A DNA stretch of 64,000 bases. Source: Croceitalea dokdonensis DOKDO 023. GTDB taxonomy: Bacteria; Bacteroidota; Bacteroidia; Flavobacteriales; Flavobacteriaceae. The DNA is taken from NCBI RefSeq assembly GCF_001306415.1, contig NZ_LDJX01000002.1, forward strand, positions 620,001 to 684,000, in the 5' to 3' direction. Below, one piece after another: positions 55,294 through 62,758 of this stretch (position 1 is the first letter of the stretch; every line of letters starts with the position of its first letter). The notes under the pieces are model-generated. The model was given only the letters and a program-made list of their open reading frames with translations, had not been told where the DNA came from and ran no database searches. The position numbers were made by a program, and so were the translations under genes.

Positions 55294-56388
55294 CTATTTC
55301 TTGATTTGCTCCAGAATCCAATCTGGCAATGGAACAAAGGTTTCATAATCCCAATAGCTTACATTTAAATCATTGGTGAATTCAAGTACACTTTCTGGCA
55401 TCTTAATATTCTCAAATTCTTCCCTTGGTACCTGATTTTCAAATTTTGGAGTAAATAGGGTAATCCGCTCGTTGATTTTGTTGGTCTTATATCCTTGGTG
55501 GTAGTTATAAGCATAACTCTGGTACCATTTAGCTCCAATTTGTTTAAAACCAACCTCGTTTAGTACCTTATCATTTTTATTGTCAAGGATTATTTTTTTT
55601 ACAATGGCTTTAGTCTCTTTATCTACAAACAAATAGCCTGTACTATAATAACTCGGTTTTTCAGTGCTAAACTTAATTTTAAATACTTTTCTTTTATTGA
55701 CAAGAGTTACACCTTCAAGCATATAATCGTAACTTTTGGATTTTCCTCTCTTTAAAAAATCTTCACGATACTTAAGAATATTATCGAAATCCAGTTTTTT
55801 GGACGCCATAAAACTGTGTTCCTTTAAATCTTCCCTGCCTTTGTTCGTGTACGCTCCTGCCCTTAACTTATTCATTTTATAGCGCGTGGCCAATAACTTG
55901 TTTTGAAAAATCTCCGCCGAAAATTCAATGATATGATGTAGCGTGCTATCCGTATCAAACATTACAACCCGATTAAAGATATCAAAGTGCATGGGTTCTA
56001 CCGCATGGTTTTCCTTAAGCTTTTCAATTGCTTCCAGTATCAGTCCACGACCTGTAATTTCCTTGGCCCCAACGGTAACTTCTTCTAGGGCAAAAGGTGT
56101 CGGTTCAATGGCAATTACCATATTATTGCCTGCTTTTGGGATTATTTGTTTGGTTTGGTACCCTACAAAGGAGATGGTAAGGTCACAAGTAGCATCCGCC
56201 CAAAAAATAAAACGTCCACTGGAATTACTCATAGTGCCTATAGTAGGCTGATTAGCACAATAGATATTGGCAAAGGCTATGGGGTCTTTTGTTTGTATAT
56301 CAATGATTTGCCCTTCAAATTTATATTTTTGAGATATCATTGAATTAACGCAAAAAAATAGAAGTAAAAACTCTTTGGGAATAATCAT
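55294..56388 (-). CDS. Carboxypeptidase-regulatory-like secreted protein (cassette 1 partner)
   Basis: 364 residues. Signal peptide (EFLLLFFCVNSMIS), a carboxypeptidase-regulatory-like domain (about 22-105; FEGQIIDIQTKDPIAFANIY, FVGYQTKQIIPKAGNN), then ~260 residues that look like the envelope domain found in DUF5686-type or plug-associated proteins (AKEITGRGLILEAIEKLKEN onward), without a barrel. No catalytic motif seen. It is the second gene of cassette 1, downstream of a small lipoprotein gene and a 13-bp inverted repeat. Function unknown; position equals that of the GLPGLI genes in cassettes 2 and 3. Confidence 0.75.
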   Translation of the reverse strand: MIIPKEFLLLFFCVNSMISQKYKFEGQIIDIQTKDPIAFANIYCANQPTIGTMSNSSGRFIFWADATCDLTISFVGYQTKQIIPKAGNNMVIAIEPTPFALEEVTVGAKEITGRGLILEAIEKLKENHAVEPMHFDIFNRVVMFDTDSTLHHIIEFSAEIFQNKLLATRYKMNKLRAGAYTNKGREDLKEHSFMASKKLDFDNILKYREDFLKRGKSKSYDYMLEGVTLVNKRKVFKIKFSTEKPSYYSTGYLFVDKETKAIVKKIILDNKNDKVLNEVGFKQIGAKWYQSYAYNYHQGYKTNKINERITLFTPKFENQVPREEFENIKMPESVLEFTNDLNVSYWDYETFVPLPDWILEQIKK

Positions 56389-56404
56389 ATCAAATCTTTT
56401 AAAA

Positions 56405-56439
56405 AGCTAATCCAAATTTTTTTACAATTTGGATTAGCT
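56405..56439 (-). terminator. Intercistronic hairpin, cassette 1
   Basis: Perfect 13-bp inverted repeat AGCTAATCCAAAT / ATTTGGATTAGCT (56405-56417 and 56427-56439) followed on the minus strand by TTTT. It stands between the small lipoprotein gene and its downstream partner, where it would act as a partial terminator or mRNA stabiliser. Confidence 0.85.
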
Positions 56440-56446
56440 AATTTAA

Positions 56447-56956
56447 CTAGGCAGCGATAATAGCCGCTACCACAACAGCAACAGCAGCAGCCCAACATTG
56501 TGCCTTACACCAACCTCTTCCTTTAATCTTATTCCCTTCGTCATCAGTAAATTCATCATGACACGAAGCAACACAACTTGATTTATTAGCTAAGCCTATG
56601 TTAGCAGACATAGTGGTCTCCCAAAAGTCAGAATTCAGTTGTAAATCATTCATAATATTAACAGTGAATTCAGCTTTAACCAATTGTTCATCACTATTAG
56701 ATGGCATTGTAAATCTAGCATATCCTATGATTTCATTACCGTTCTCGTCAGTAAAGGTCAACTTAACCGTTTCAACTTCTAGCTCAGCTGTTCCTTTACT
56801 GGAGGACTCCGGAGTATAAATGTATTCCTTAGGAATAGTAAACTCCATAAAACTTAGTTCCGCTACTTCTTCCAATGATTCTTGTTTCTCTTCAGTACAA
56901 GAAATCCCAAACAGGATAATAAACGACAAACAAATTGGAATAATTACTTTTTTCAT
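56447..56956 (-). CDS. Cys-rich-tailed small lipoprotein (cassette 1 peptide)
   Basis: 169 residues. Lipobox GISC (Cys20) followed by TEEKQE, an acidic surface-export-like stretch. The C-terminal 44 residues are unusual: two CxxxC motifs (Cys128/132 in SSCVASCHDE, Cys150/154 in WCKAQCW) separated by 17 residues, then a pure Ala/Val/Ile tail (AAAVAVVVAAIIAA). Spacing CX3C-X17-CX3C resembles helical-hairpin disulfide peptides. A segment FTDxxGNxIxG occurs twice (about 93-104 and 136-146). No family recognised. First gene of cassette 1, behind the shared repeat. Confidence 0.75.
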   Translation of the reverse strand: MKKVIIPICLSFIILFGISCTEEKQESLEEVAELSFMEFTIPKEYIYTPESSSKGTAELEVETVKLTFTDENGNEIIGYARFTMPSNSDEQLVKAEFTVNIMNDLQLNSDFWETTMSANIGLANKSSCVASCHDEFTDDEGNKIKGRGWCKAQCWAAAVAVVVAAIIAA

Positions 56957-57002
56957 TTTCTAAAATTTTAAAGTTAATACTTAGTGTTTTTCTTACTATC
57001 AA

Positions 57003-57012
57003 TTAGCGCTAA
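57003..57012. promoter_or_regulatory. Palindrome TTAGCGCTAA upstream of cassette 1
   Basis: Perfect 10-bp palindrome 47 bp before the peptide-gene ATG. It is conserved in all three repeat copies at a similar distance from the start codon, making it a candidate operator. Confidence 0.55.
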
Positions 57013-57029
57013 AATTGAAAAAAAAAAAA

Positions 57030-57072
57030 GGAAAACCCCCGAATAAAAACCTTAGAATTTCTGGGGTTTTCC
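57030..57072 (-). terminator. glpD-type terminator, copy 1 (orphan)
   Basis: GGAAAACCCC / GGGGTTTTCC stem with a 12-A run to its left (T-run on the minus strand). Same hairpin as behind glpD itself, but here no intact glpD precedes it. Confidence 0.9.
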
Positions 57073-57181
57073 TTGAAAATAGGCAGTTTTAACACTATAG
57101 TGGCTAGTGGCCAAGTGAGGTTGGGTTCAGTGCCATGGTATGCCTATCATACCAGCTCCCTTTCCAATGAAAAATTGGAAT

Positions 57182-57280
57182 AATCCAAGACCCCCATTAT
57201 TAACGCGGTACATGCCATTCTCTACGAAGGCAAAAACCCCAAAAAGACCTTTAAAAAGTTAACGGAGAAGTTGGATTAGG
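57182..57280 (+). pseudogene. Orphan copy of the gpsA 3' end
   Basis: 99 bp matching 55101-55199 of gpsA at 94 of 99 positions, including the stop codon. Of the five differences, four are synonymous (ATC/ATT, GTG/GTA, CTA/CTC, AAT/AAC) and one gives Arg to Lys. It is joined on its left directly to the glpD tail of repeat copy 1. Not expressed as far as can be seen (no start). Confidence 0.95.
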
Positions 57281-57340
57281 CCCCTGCCAACCTCAAAAAT
57301 GGGTAGAAGCAGAATTTGTGTTGAAACTAGCCCAAGGCAC

Positions 57341-60079
57341 TTATAGTTTATAGGATATTTTAAGAAGTACGATTCTGGGGATGATAAATGTAGTTTGATC
57401 ACTAATCAGAAAGTCAGAGAAGGAATTTTGCCGTTTGAATTGGGTATTGAAAAGGTTGGTGGACGAAACCTCAAAACCCCAAGGACTATCCTCCTTTTGG
57501 TAGAACAGTGAGGCATTGGCCAAATCAAAGGTATTTTGGGTATTTTGGGCAATGTTCTGATAATCTACCCGCCTAAAATCGGCCTTTAATTGAAAGTCTT
57601 CCAAAAAATCATAACTCAAGTTGGCAAAAAGCTCACGATTGGTCAATTCATTGGTAAAGGATACCGTAGTGAATATTGAAGGCTGATAGGTGTAACCCAT
57701 TTCCAGATTTGGGGCTTTTTCAAAAAAAGTTTCCACTTTTCCCGTTAGCGTCAAAGAGCGTGAAATATTCTTGGAAACGTTGTCGTTCACCAATTGAAAA
57801 AACTCATTATAGTTTCCCCGTGATTCAACACCTAGTTTTATGGCACCCATTTTTTTACTGAAATTAAAATTACCGCTCCAGCTATTTTCTGGCTCGTTGA
57901 ACATGGTGTACTGTACAAATTGGTCTATACCGGCCAATAGGGTGGTATTCTTAATGGTCTGTGTCTTTTTGTTGTAAAAAATGCCTGCATTTAGATTCAA
58001 CCCACGAAAGAGACTAAATTTATAGTAAGAGAGCGAATAAGAATGAAACCGCTCATTAGAAAGGTTTGGGTTGCCCAATAAGACCGTATTAAAAGAGTTG
58101 AGCAAAAAATTGCCCATAAGACGATTTGCCCGAGGAAAACGCAGTTGTTGACGGTATCTAAAACGAAGTTTCTGACTGGTATTGAACTCGGCCTCGGCAT
58201 TTAATTCTGGCAATAATGCCGACGTAGCATTCGTGATCCTGTTGCCCTCCTGAGTATTCCTCCATTGGTAGCTGTGATAGAAAAGTCCTGATTTGACCGT
58301 AAATATGCCCGTCAAAAACTTGTACTCCAACCCTAAAAAAGCATCGCTCAACCGATAATCTAAATCATTCCCAAAACCATTGTTTGAAAAATCGTTTATC
58401 TCGCCATTGCCCAATACCTGTTCTTCTGCCGTGGTAAAGTCTTCCAATAATACATTGGCACCTACTGTAGTGTAGATGTGGTTAAAGTTGTTGAGCACCC
58501 AATAGTCTTTCAATAAAAAATCAAAAGCAGTAGTTTGGGTCCGTTTTTGTTGGCGCACATCAAAAAGGTCAGCATCTTGTAATGGAATTAATCCGGATAA
58601 AAAGGCTTGGTCAGTTACCCAATTGGTATTGGGTGTATTTTTTTGGTATGACAAAGTTGTCTCTATGCTAATGGTCTGGCTTTTTGAAAAACGTTTGCTA
58701 TACTCCACGTTCTGTTTTAGGTCTATGGCGTCCAACTCGGTAACCGTATTAAAGGTATTATCTTGGGTTGGGCTTTGGGTACCAATAGTACCAGTATTAT
58801 CATTATTGGTCAGTTTCACAAAAGTGTTTGCAGCGAGGTCAGTATCACGATTGGGTTCATGTTCCAATGAGAATTTCCCCAAGACAAAAAAGGTGCCCAA
58901 GCTGTTGGTCACCCTTCTATTCTCATCAAAAGGGGCGTTGTCATTGTTGTAGGTGTTTAAAGTCTGCTCTTCGGTCTGTGTATCACTGCTATTGACTATG
59001 ACAAAGCTGTTGATATCGGTTTTTTTATCAAAGGATTGCCTAAGGTTGAATGCCCCAAAACGATTAATGTTTGCCGTAAAATCATTGTTGCCCAGAAACT
59101 GGGCGAAACCGTCGTTGCTGAGTGAAAGATAACCCCTTATGTCGCCCATAAGTTTGCCAAAACCGCCATTGAACTCCAAATAATCGCTCAAGGTAAAAGA
59201 CTTGACCCCAATATTATTTAGGTCTCCTATAAAATTGACTGTGGTCTTGGGGCTATAATAAAACAAGTTTGGATGAACGATATAGCGGTCTGTTGCACCG
59301 CCGCCCACTTCAACGTCTCCAAAGGCAAACTTCTTTTTATCTTCTTTGAGTTTAATATTTAGGGCAAGGTCATCAGAATCTTGCAATCCTTTTAAAAAGC
59401 CGATTTTATTGTAATTGTCCAATACCTGTACCTGGTCTACTGCGTCAGCGGGTATATTGTTGACCGCCAGTTTGCTGTTGCCCGTAAAAAAGACTTTGTC
59501 CTCTACAAGCACCTTGGTTACTTTTCTGCCCTGTGAAGTTACGTTGCCCTCACGGTCCACTTCAATTCCCGGCAGTTTTTTAAGCACCTCCCGAAGCTTA
59601 CGTTCTTGTCCGTTGACAAAAGCGTCTGTTTGGTAGGTGATAGTATCATCTTTGACCTCAATGGGAATCTTATATTCCAAGACTACCTCGTCAAGTTCAT
59701 TGGTCTTTGGGACAAGAACGATGTCTTTGGTCTCGTTTTTTAGGGCGGTATGCTCAAAGACCTGTTTTTCGTAACCTAAATAGCTTACCTCAATACTGTA
59801 GGTTTCACCTTGTTGAAGTTTTAAGGCATATGCTCCATCATTATTGGAAATAGAGAACCTCGTATTATTATTATTGGATTTCGGAAATGCCAAAATATTG
59901 GAATTGAATAGCCTTCTACTGTTGCTATCAATAATATTGCCTTTTAAAACAACCGTGTATTGCGCTTGGCTAGAGGTAAGGATAAATAAAAACCAAACTA
60001 GCTTGAAATAAGGTTTGCTTTGGTACAAATAGGTTTTATAAAAATTCTCTCGATGAATAGGGTTAAAATTGCGTAGCAT
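57341..60079 (-). CDS. TonB-dependent-receptor-like barrel protein (cassette 2)
   Basis: 912 residues. After an N-terminal extension, a signal-like helix (FKLVWFLFILTSSQAQ, about 26-41), a carboxypeptidase-regulatory-like domain (about 45-125; GNIIDSNSRRLFNSNILAFP), a plug-like region (LREVLKKLPGIEVDREGNVT; DQVQVLDNYNKIGFLKGLQD) and an OMP_b-brl_3-type barrel ending in LLKISYKL. This subgroup commonly neighbours GLPGLI genes, as here. Substrate unknown. Last gene of cassette 2. The unusual ~25-residue extension before the signal suggests the true start may lie downstream at a non-ATG codon. Confidence 0.87.
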   Translation of the reverse strand: MLRNFNPIHRENFYKTYLYQSKPYFKLVWFLFILTSSQAQYTVVLKGNIIDSNSRRLFNSNILAFPKSNNNNTRFSISNNDGAYALKLQQGETYSIEVSYLGYEKQVFEHTALKNETKDIVLVPKTNELDEVVLEYKIPIEVKDDTITYQTDAFVNGQERKLREVLKKLPGIEVDREGNVTSQGRKVTKVLVEDKVFFTGNSKLAVNNIPADAVDQVQVLDNYNKIGFLKGLQDSDDLALNIKLKEDKKKFAFGDVEVGGGATDRYIVHPNLFYYSPKTTVNFIGDLNNIGVKSFTLSDYLEFNGGFGKLMGDIRGYLSLSNDGFAQFLGNNDFTANINRFGAFNLRQSFDKKTDINSFVIVNSSDTQTEEQTLNTYNNDNAPFDENRRVTNSLGTFFVLGKFSLEHEPNRDTDLAANTFVKLTNNDNTGTIGTQSPTQDNTFNTVTELDAIDLKQNVEYSKRFSKSQTISIETTLSYQKNTPNTNWVTDQAFLSGLIPLQDADLFDVRQQKRTQTTAFDFLLKDYWVLNNFNHIYTTVGANVLLEDFTTAEEQVLGNGEINDFSNNGFGNDLDYRLSDAFLGLEYKFLTGIFTVKSGLFYHSYQWRNTQEGNRITNATSALLPELNAEAEFNTSQKLRFRYRQQLRFPRANRLMGNFLLNSFNTVLLGNPNLSNERFHSYSLSYYKFSLFRGLNLNAGIFYNKKTQTIKNTTLLAGIDQFVQYTMFNEPENSWSGNFNFSKKMGAIKLGVESRGNYNEFFQLVNDNVSKNISRSLTLTGKVETFFEKAPNLEMGYTYQPSIFTTVSFTNELTNRELFANLSYDFLEDFQLKADFRRVDYQNIAQNTQNTFDLANASLFYQKEDSPWGFEVSSTNLFNTQFKRQNSFSDFLISDQTTFIIPRIVLLKISYKL

Positions 60080-60242
60080 CCTTAGGTAGCTAGATAATGT
60101 TTTTAATCAACTGCACTTGCTCCATGTTTCTTGTAAAACCTTTTCAATTGTGAACTTTGTGCCAAGAGTCTTTACCTTAACAACATCAACCAACCAGTGT
60201 CAAGAGGGGCTGCCCTACTTATTTGCTTTTACAAGATGGGTT

Positions 60243-60959
60243 TTAATTTTGAAATTTGAAATATTCTTTTGCCTTGTTCAAAGCATACTCGTTTAGTTTC
60301 TTTTCTGTAATCTTAATGCCCTTTTGGGGAACCTTGATTTTTTGATTGCCAAATTTAATGCTGTAAAGTTGAAATTTTAGGTCATCTTCAAATAATTGGA
60401 CTATTAATCCGGGAAGGCCAACATATTTCTTTGGCCCAAAGGGTAAATTAATGGATGGAGCAAACCATGCAACGACCTTTTTATTGTTGGTTTGTTCAAT
60501 TGAAAAAACGGTTGCTGTACCAATTGCTTTTACACATTCAAAATCCCCAATCTTCTTCCTATCTGTAGTTAGCTCCCATTTTAAATCGTTCAAATCATAT
60601 TCTATTAAAAACAAATCCCCTAAAGTCTGTTTTTGGTTAAGAAGTAAGGTGTTTTTCTTGTAGTAATATTTGCCTTTACCTACAGCTATTATTGCTGGAG
60701 TCAAGGTATTGTCAAAATCAGAAATCAAAGATTTGTCTAATTCAAAAGTTGATTCTTGTCCACTAAAAATCAAATGATATTCTAATCTGTCAAGATTTTT
60801 GTCAATATTTTCAAAAAGGTAGTTAACCCTACCATTATCTAGTACGGATTTATTCCCTTGCTCTACTTTGTAGATGACTATTCCATTATTTTTTTGAGCA
60901 ATTATTGAAAAGCTAACAAGAAATAATGTATTAAGTAAAAATCTAATTTTCATAATCAT
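60243..60959 (-). CDS. GLPGLI-family protein (cassette 2)
   Basis: 238 residues, with a signal peptide (IRFLLNTLFLVSFSIIAQ). The family-naming motif is present: LPFGPKKYVGLPGLIVQLF (about residues 175-193). Mature part beta-rich; probably periplasmic. GLPGLI proteins are known only as Bacteroidota exported proteins often next to TonB-type receptors; no activity is established. It lies between a disrupted small-peptide gene and the receptor gene. The Met at residue 3 is an alternative start. AT-rich compared with gpsA/glpD. Confidence 0.9.
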   Translation of the reverse strand: MIMKIRFLLNTLFLVSFSIIAQKNNGIVIYKVEQGNKSVLDNGRVNYLFENIDKNLDRLEYHLIFSGQESTFELDKSLISDFDNTLTPAIIAVGKGKYYYKKNTLLLNQKQTLGDLFLIEYDLNDLKWELTTDRKKIGDFECVKAIGTATVFSIEQTNNKKVVAWFAPSINLPFGPKKYVGLPGLIVQLFEDDLKFQLYSIKFGNQKIKVPQKGIKITEKKLNEYALNKAKEYFKFQN

Positions 60960-60970
60960 AAAATTTAAAT

Positions 60971-61000
60971 AGGGACTCCCAGAAGTTTTAAGGAATCCCT
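60971..61000 (-). terminator. Intercistronic hairpin, cassette 2
   Basis: On the minus strand AGGGATTCC pairs with GGAGTCCCT (9 pairs, one G-U) followed by an AT-rich tract. It separates the small-peptide frame from the GLPGLI start, at the same relative place as in cassettes 1 and 3. Confidence 0.75.
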
Positions 61001-61017
61001 ATTTATTGCATTATGTC

Positions 61018-61227
61018 CTACTCTTCCATACTTTCACAATCGTTCTTTGCCCAAAGAGCCAAATCAAATGCTTCTTCACAACTCTTACCTCATTGGAGTG
61101 TCCCAACAAAAACCAAAGCGGCAAATTCATCACAGTCTTCACTTGGAAGAACAGGACTGTTTTCTAGATTGGCGTTTAAATTTATAACAACCAACATACA
61201 CGAGAGAAAACTTAAAAAATGTTTCAT
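61018..61227 (-). pseudogene. Small secreted Cys peptide with in-frame TGA (cassette 2 peptide)
   Basis: From ATG 61227 the frame reads a signal-peptide-like start (MKHFLSFLSCMLVVINLNA) and a mature part with Cys32, then an in-frame TGA at codon 46 (61090-61092), then continues in frame (GKSCEEAFDLALWAKNDCES) to a TAG at 61018-61020. With the TGA read through it is 69 residues, the size of the intact cassette 3 peptide (67). Composition stays protein-like after the TGA, so this is either a recent nonsense mutation (TGG to TGA, Trp, would restore it) or, less likely, a recoded codon. Confidence 0.7.
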
Positions 61228-61271
61228 AATTAAATCTTTAAATTAATAATTAGTGTTTTCCTTACCATCAT

Positions 61272-61281
61272 TTAGCGCTAA
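61272..61281. promoter_or_regulatory. Palindrome TTAGCGCTAA upstream of cassette 2
   Basis: Second copy of the conserved 10-bp palindrome, 45 bp before the ATG. On the minus strand it directly follows TACTTTTT, which resembles a -7 box TAnnTTTG. Confidence 0.55.
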
Positions 61282-61317
61282 AAAGTAAGATTGGTATAAA
61301 AATGAAAAAAAAAAAAA

Positions 61318-61360
61318 GGAAAACCCCCGATTAAAAACCTTAGAATTTCTGGGGTTTTCC
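61318..61360 (-). terminator. glpD-type terminator, copy 2 (orphan)
   Basis: GGAAAACCCC / GGGGTTTTCC stem with a 13-A run on its left, read leftward. No intact glpD precedes this copy. Confidence 0.9.
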
Positions 61361-61468
61361 TTTAAAATAGGCAGTTTTAACACTATTGTGGCTAGTGGGC
61401 AGGTAAGGTTGGGTTCAGTGCCATGGTATGCCGATCATACCAGCTCCCTTTCCAATGAAAAATGTTAA

Positions 61469-61565
61469 AATCCAAGACCCCATCATCAACGTAGCGCATG
61501 CCATTCTATACGAAGGTAAAAATGCCATTAGAATTTTTGAAAAGCCAATGTAAACGTTAGATTGG
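61469..61565 (+). pseudogene. Decayed copy of the gpsA 3' end
   Basis: Begins AATCCAAGACC as in gpsA and keeps the stretch coding HAILYEGKN, but has lost one C in the CCCCC run (frameshift) and diverges strongly in its last ~40 bp, where a TAA interrupts. It is older or less constrained than the copy at 57182. Confidence 0.85.
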
Positions 61566-61581
61566 GGTCCTCATCTTATTT

Positions 61582-62301
61582 TCAACCTCTCTTTTTAATT
61601 TCTGCCATATTAGCATCCAATATTTTGTAATAATCTTCAAAAGTCATTTCCTTAGAACCTTTGGGAAATTTAATAGAAATTTTTTTTTCTTCTACTTCTT
61701 TGAATTTATAAACTATATTATCCCGATGCATTTCAAGGATAAGACCAGGAAGACCATTGTAACCTAGAGGTCCAAAAGAATAAGGAAGTTCTGGCGCGAA
61801 CCATACATCAATCTTTTCAACATAATTACTCCCCAATTTTCTCGTGGTCGTTGCTTTTATAACCTTGAACTTACCAATATATTTAGTCTTGTTCAATATT
61901 TCCCATTTCACTTCTTCATTTAAAATTAATATTGTCAAAGGGTTTGAGTCAAGTAAAGCAACTCTTTTAATAGTATCTCCTTTTTTTGTGTGCCAAACCT
62001 CATTACCAGAGCAAAAGCCTGTTGCCAATTTATACGATAGAGGGTTTATATCATCTCTAACCAATTGCTCAGATTGCTTAAAAATGGACTCACCACCGTC
62101 AATCATCAATTGAAATTCAAAATCCGACATAATATCGGAAACCATCATAGACATTTCTTGGGCCTCAGTGTCCCTCATTTCTTCTAAATCAAACTTTGTC
62201 TCAATAGTATACGTTATGCTTAAAGATTTTTGACTAAAAACAGTTTTAAATGAGATTAAGAAAAAAAAAGTTAAGATGATCTTGTATTCAGGCAATTTCA
62301 T
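61582..62301 (-). CDS. GLPGLI-family protein (cassette 3)
   Basis: 239 residues with a signal peptide (IILTFFFLISFKTVFSQ). Motif YSFGPLGYNGLPGLILEMH (about 180-198). Only the motif region and general layout match the cassette 2 GLPGLI protein; most of the sequence differs, so the two are not a recent duplication. No receptor gene follows; the cassette ends here, 17 bp from the decayed gpsA tail. Probably periplasmic; function unknown. Confidence 0.9.
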   Translation of the reverse strand: MKLPEYKIILTFFFLISFKTVFSQKSLSITYTIETKFDLEEMRDTEAQEMSMMVSDIMSDFEFQLMIDGGESIFKQSEQLVRDDINPLSYKLATGFCSGNEVWHTKKGDTIKRVALLDSNPLTILILNEEVKWEILNKTKYIGKFKVIKATTTRKLGSNYVEKIDVWFAPELPYSFGPLGYNGLPGLILEMHRDNIVYKFKEVEEKKISIKFPKGSKEMTFEDYYKILDANMAEIKKRG

Positions 62302-62316
62302 ATAAGTTCTTTAAAA

Positions 62317-62336
62317 GGAAGACCAAATGGCCTTCC
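62317..62336 (-). terminator. Intercistronic hairpin, cassette 3
   Basis: On the minus strand GGAAGGCC-ATTT-GGTCTTCC (8 pairs, one G-U) followed by TTTT, between the peptide stop and the GLPGLI start. Sequence unrelated to the hairpins of cassettes 1 and 2. Confidence 0.82.
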
Positions 62337-62345
62337 CGTTTTAAT

Positions 62346-62549
62346 TCATTTTATTCCACAACCACATCTTTCGTAAATGCACCAGTTATAAGCTAATGCA
62401 AACAGATCAGGTCTACCTTTGGTCAATTTAGCTGCTATGCTCACACAAGATTCAAAAGGTAAATCCTCTTTTTCATTGACATTGGTTCCGGCGTTAACGC
62501 TAGCCGAAAAAGTTAAAAACAATACAACCACTCCAAAAATTCTTTTCAT
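62346..62549 (-). CDS. Small secreted four-cysteine peptide (cassette 3 peptide)
   Basis: 67 residues. Signal peptide MKRIFGVVVLFLTFSASVNA with a VNA/G cleavage site near residue 20, leaving a 47-residue mature peptide with Cys35, 57, 62 and 64 (WCIYERCGCGIK at the end). It could hold two disulfides or bind a metal ion. The first gene of cassette 3, behind repeat copy 3. I recognise no family. Size and position match the disrupted cassette 2 peptide; sequence similarity is weak. Confidence 0.75.
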   Translation of the reverse strand: MKRIFGVVVLFLTFSASVNAGTNVNEKEDLPFESCVSIAAKLTKGRPDLFALAYNWCIYERCGCGIK

Positions 62550-62596
62550 TTTCTCAAAATTTGAAAGTTAATAATTAGTGTTTTCCTTACCATCAT

Positions 62597-62606
62597 TTAG
62601 CGCTAA
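62597..62606. promoter_or_regulatory. Palindrome TTAGCGCTAA upstream of cassette 3
   Basis: Third copy of the palindrome, 48 bp before the peptide ATG, preceded on the minus strand by TACTTTTT. Confidence 0.55.
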
Positions 62607-62641
62607 AAAGTAAGATTGGTGTAAAGTTGAAAAAAAAAAAA

Positions 62642-62684
62642 GGAAAACCCCCGATTAAAAACCTTAGAATTTCTGGGGTTTTCC
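62642..62684 (-). terminator. glpD terminator
   Basis: GGAAAACCCC / GGGGTTTTCC stem with a 12-T run on the minus strand, about 75 bp after the glpD stop codon. Confidence 0.92.
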
Positions 62685-62758
62685 TTTAAAATAGGCAGTT
62701 TTAACACTATTGTGGCTAGTGGGCAGGTGAGGTTGGGTTAAGTGCCATGGTATGCCGA

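Larger units (their letters stand above)
56974..57180. repeat. Cassette-boundary repeat, copy 1
   Basis: First of three ~0.2-kb direct repeats (others at 61243 and 62568). Read leftward it holds the last nine or so codons of glpD with their stop (57147-57180, FSLERELV and stop intact), a GGTATG/CATACC inverted repeat at that stop, the glpD terminator, the TTAGCGCTAA palindrome and the peptide-gene leader. Copy 1 lacks a ~20-bp block beside the palindrome that copies 2 and 3 share. Confidence 0.95.
61243..61463. repeat. Cassette-boundary repeat, copy 2
   Basis: Nearly identical to copy 3 over its whole length and less so to copy 1. Carries the glpD tail with intact stop (61435-61463, codons for FSLERELV), terminator, palindrome and leader of the disrupted peptide gene. 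At its right end it passes directly into a decayed gpsA tail. Confidence 0.95.

Noticed and set aside
61018-61227. Selenocysteine at the in-frame TGA
   Set aside because: No SECIS-like hairpin was found directly after the TGA and no selenoprotein genes are known here; a nonsense mutation is simpler.
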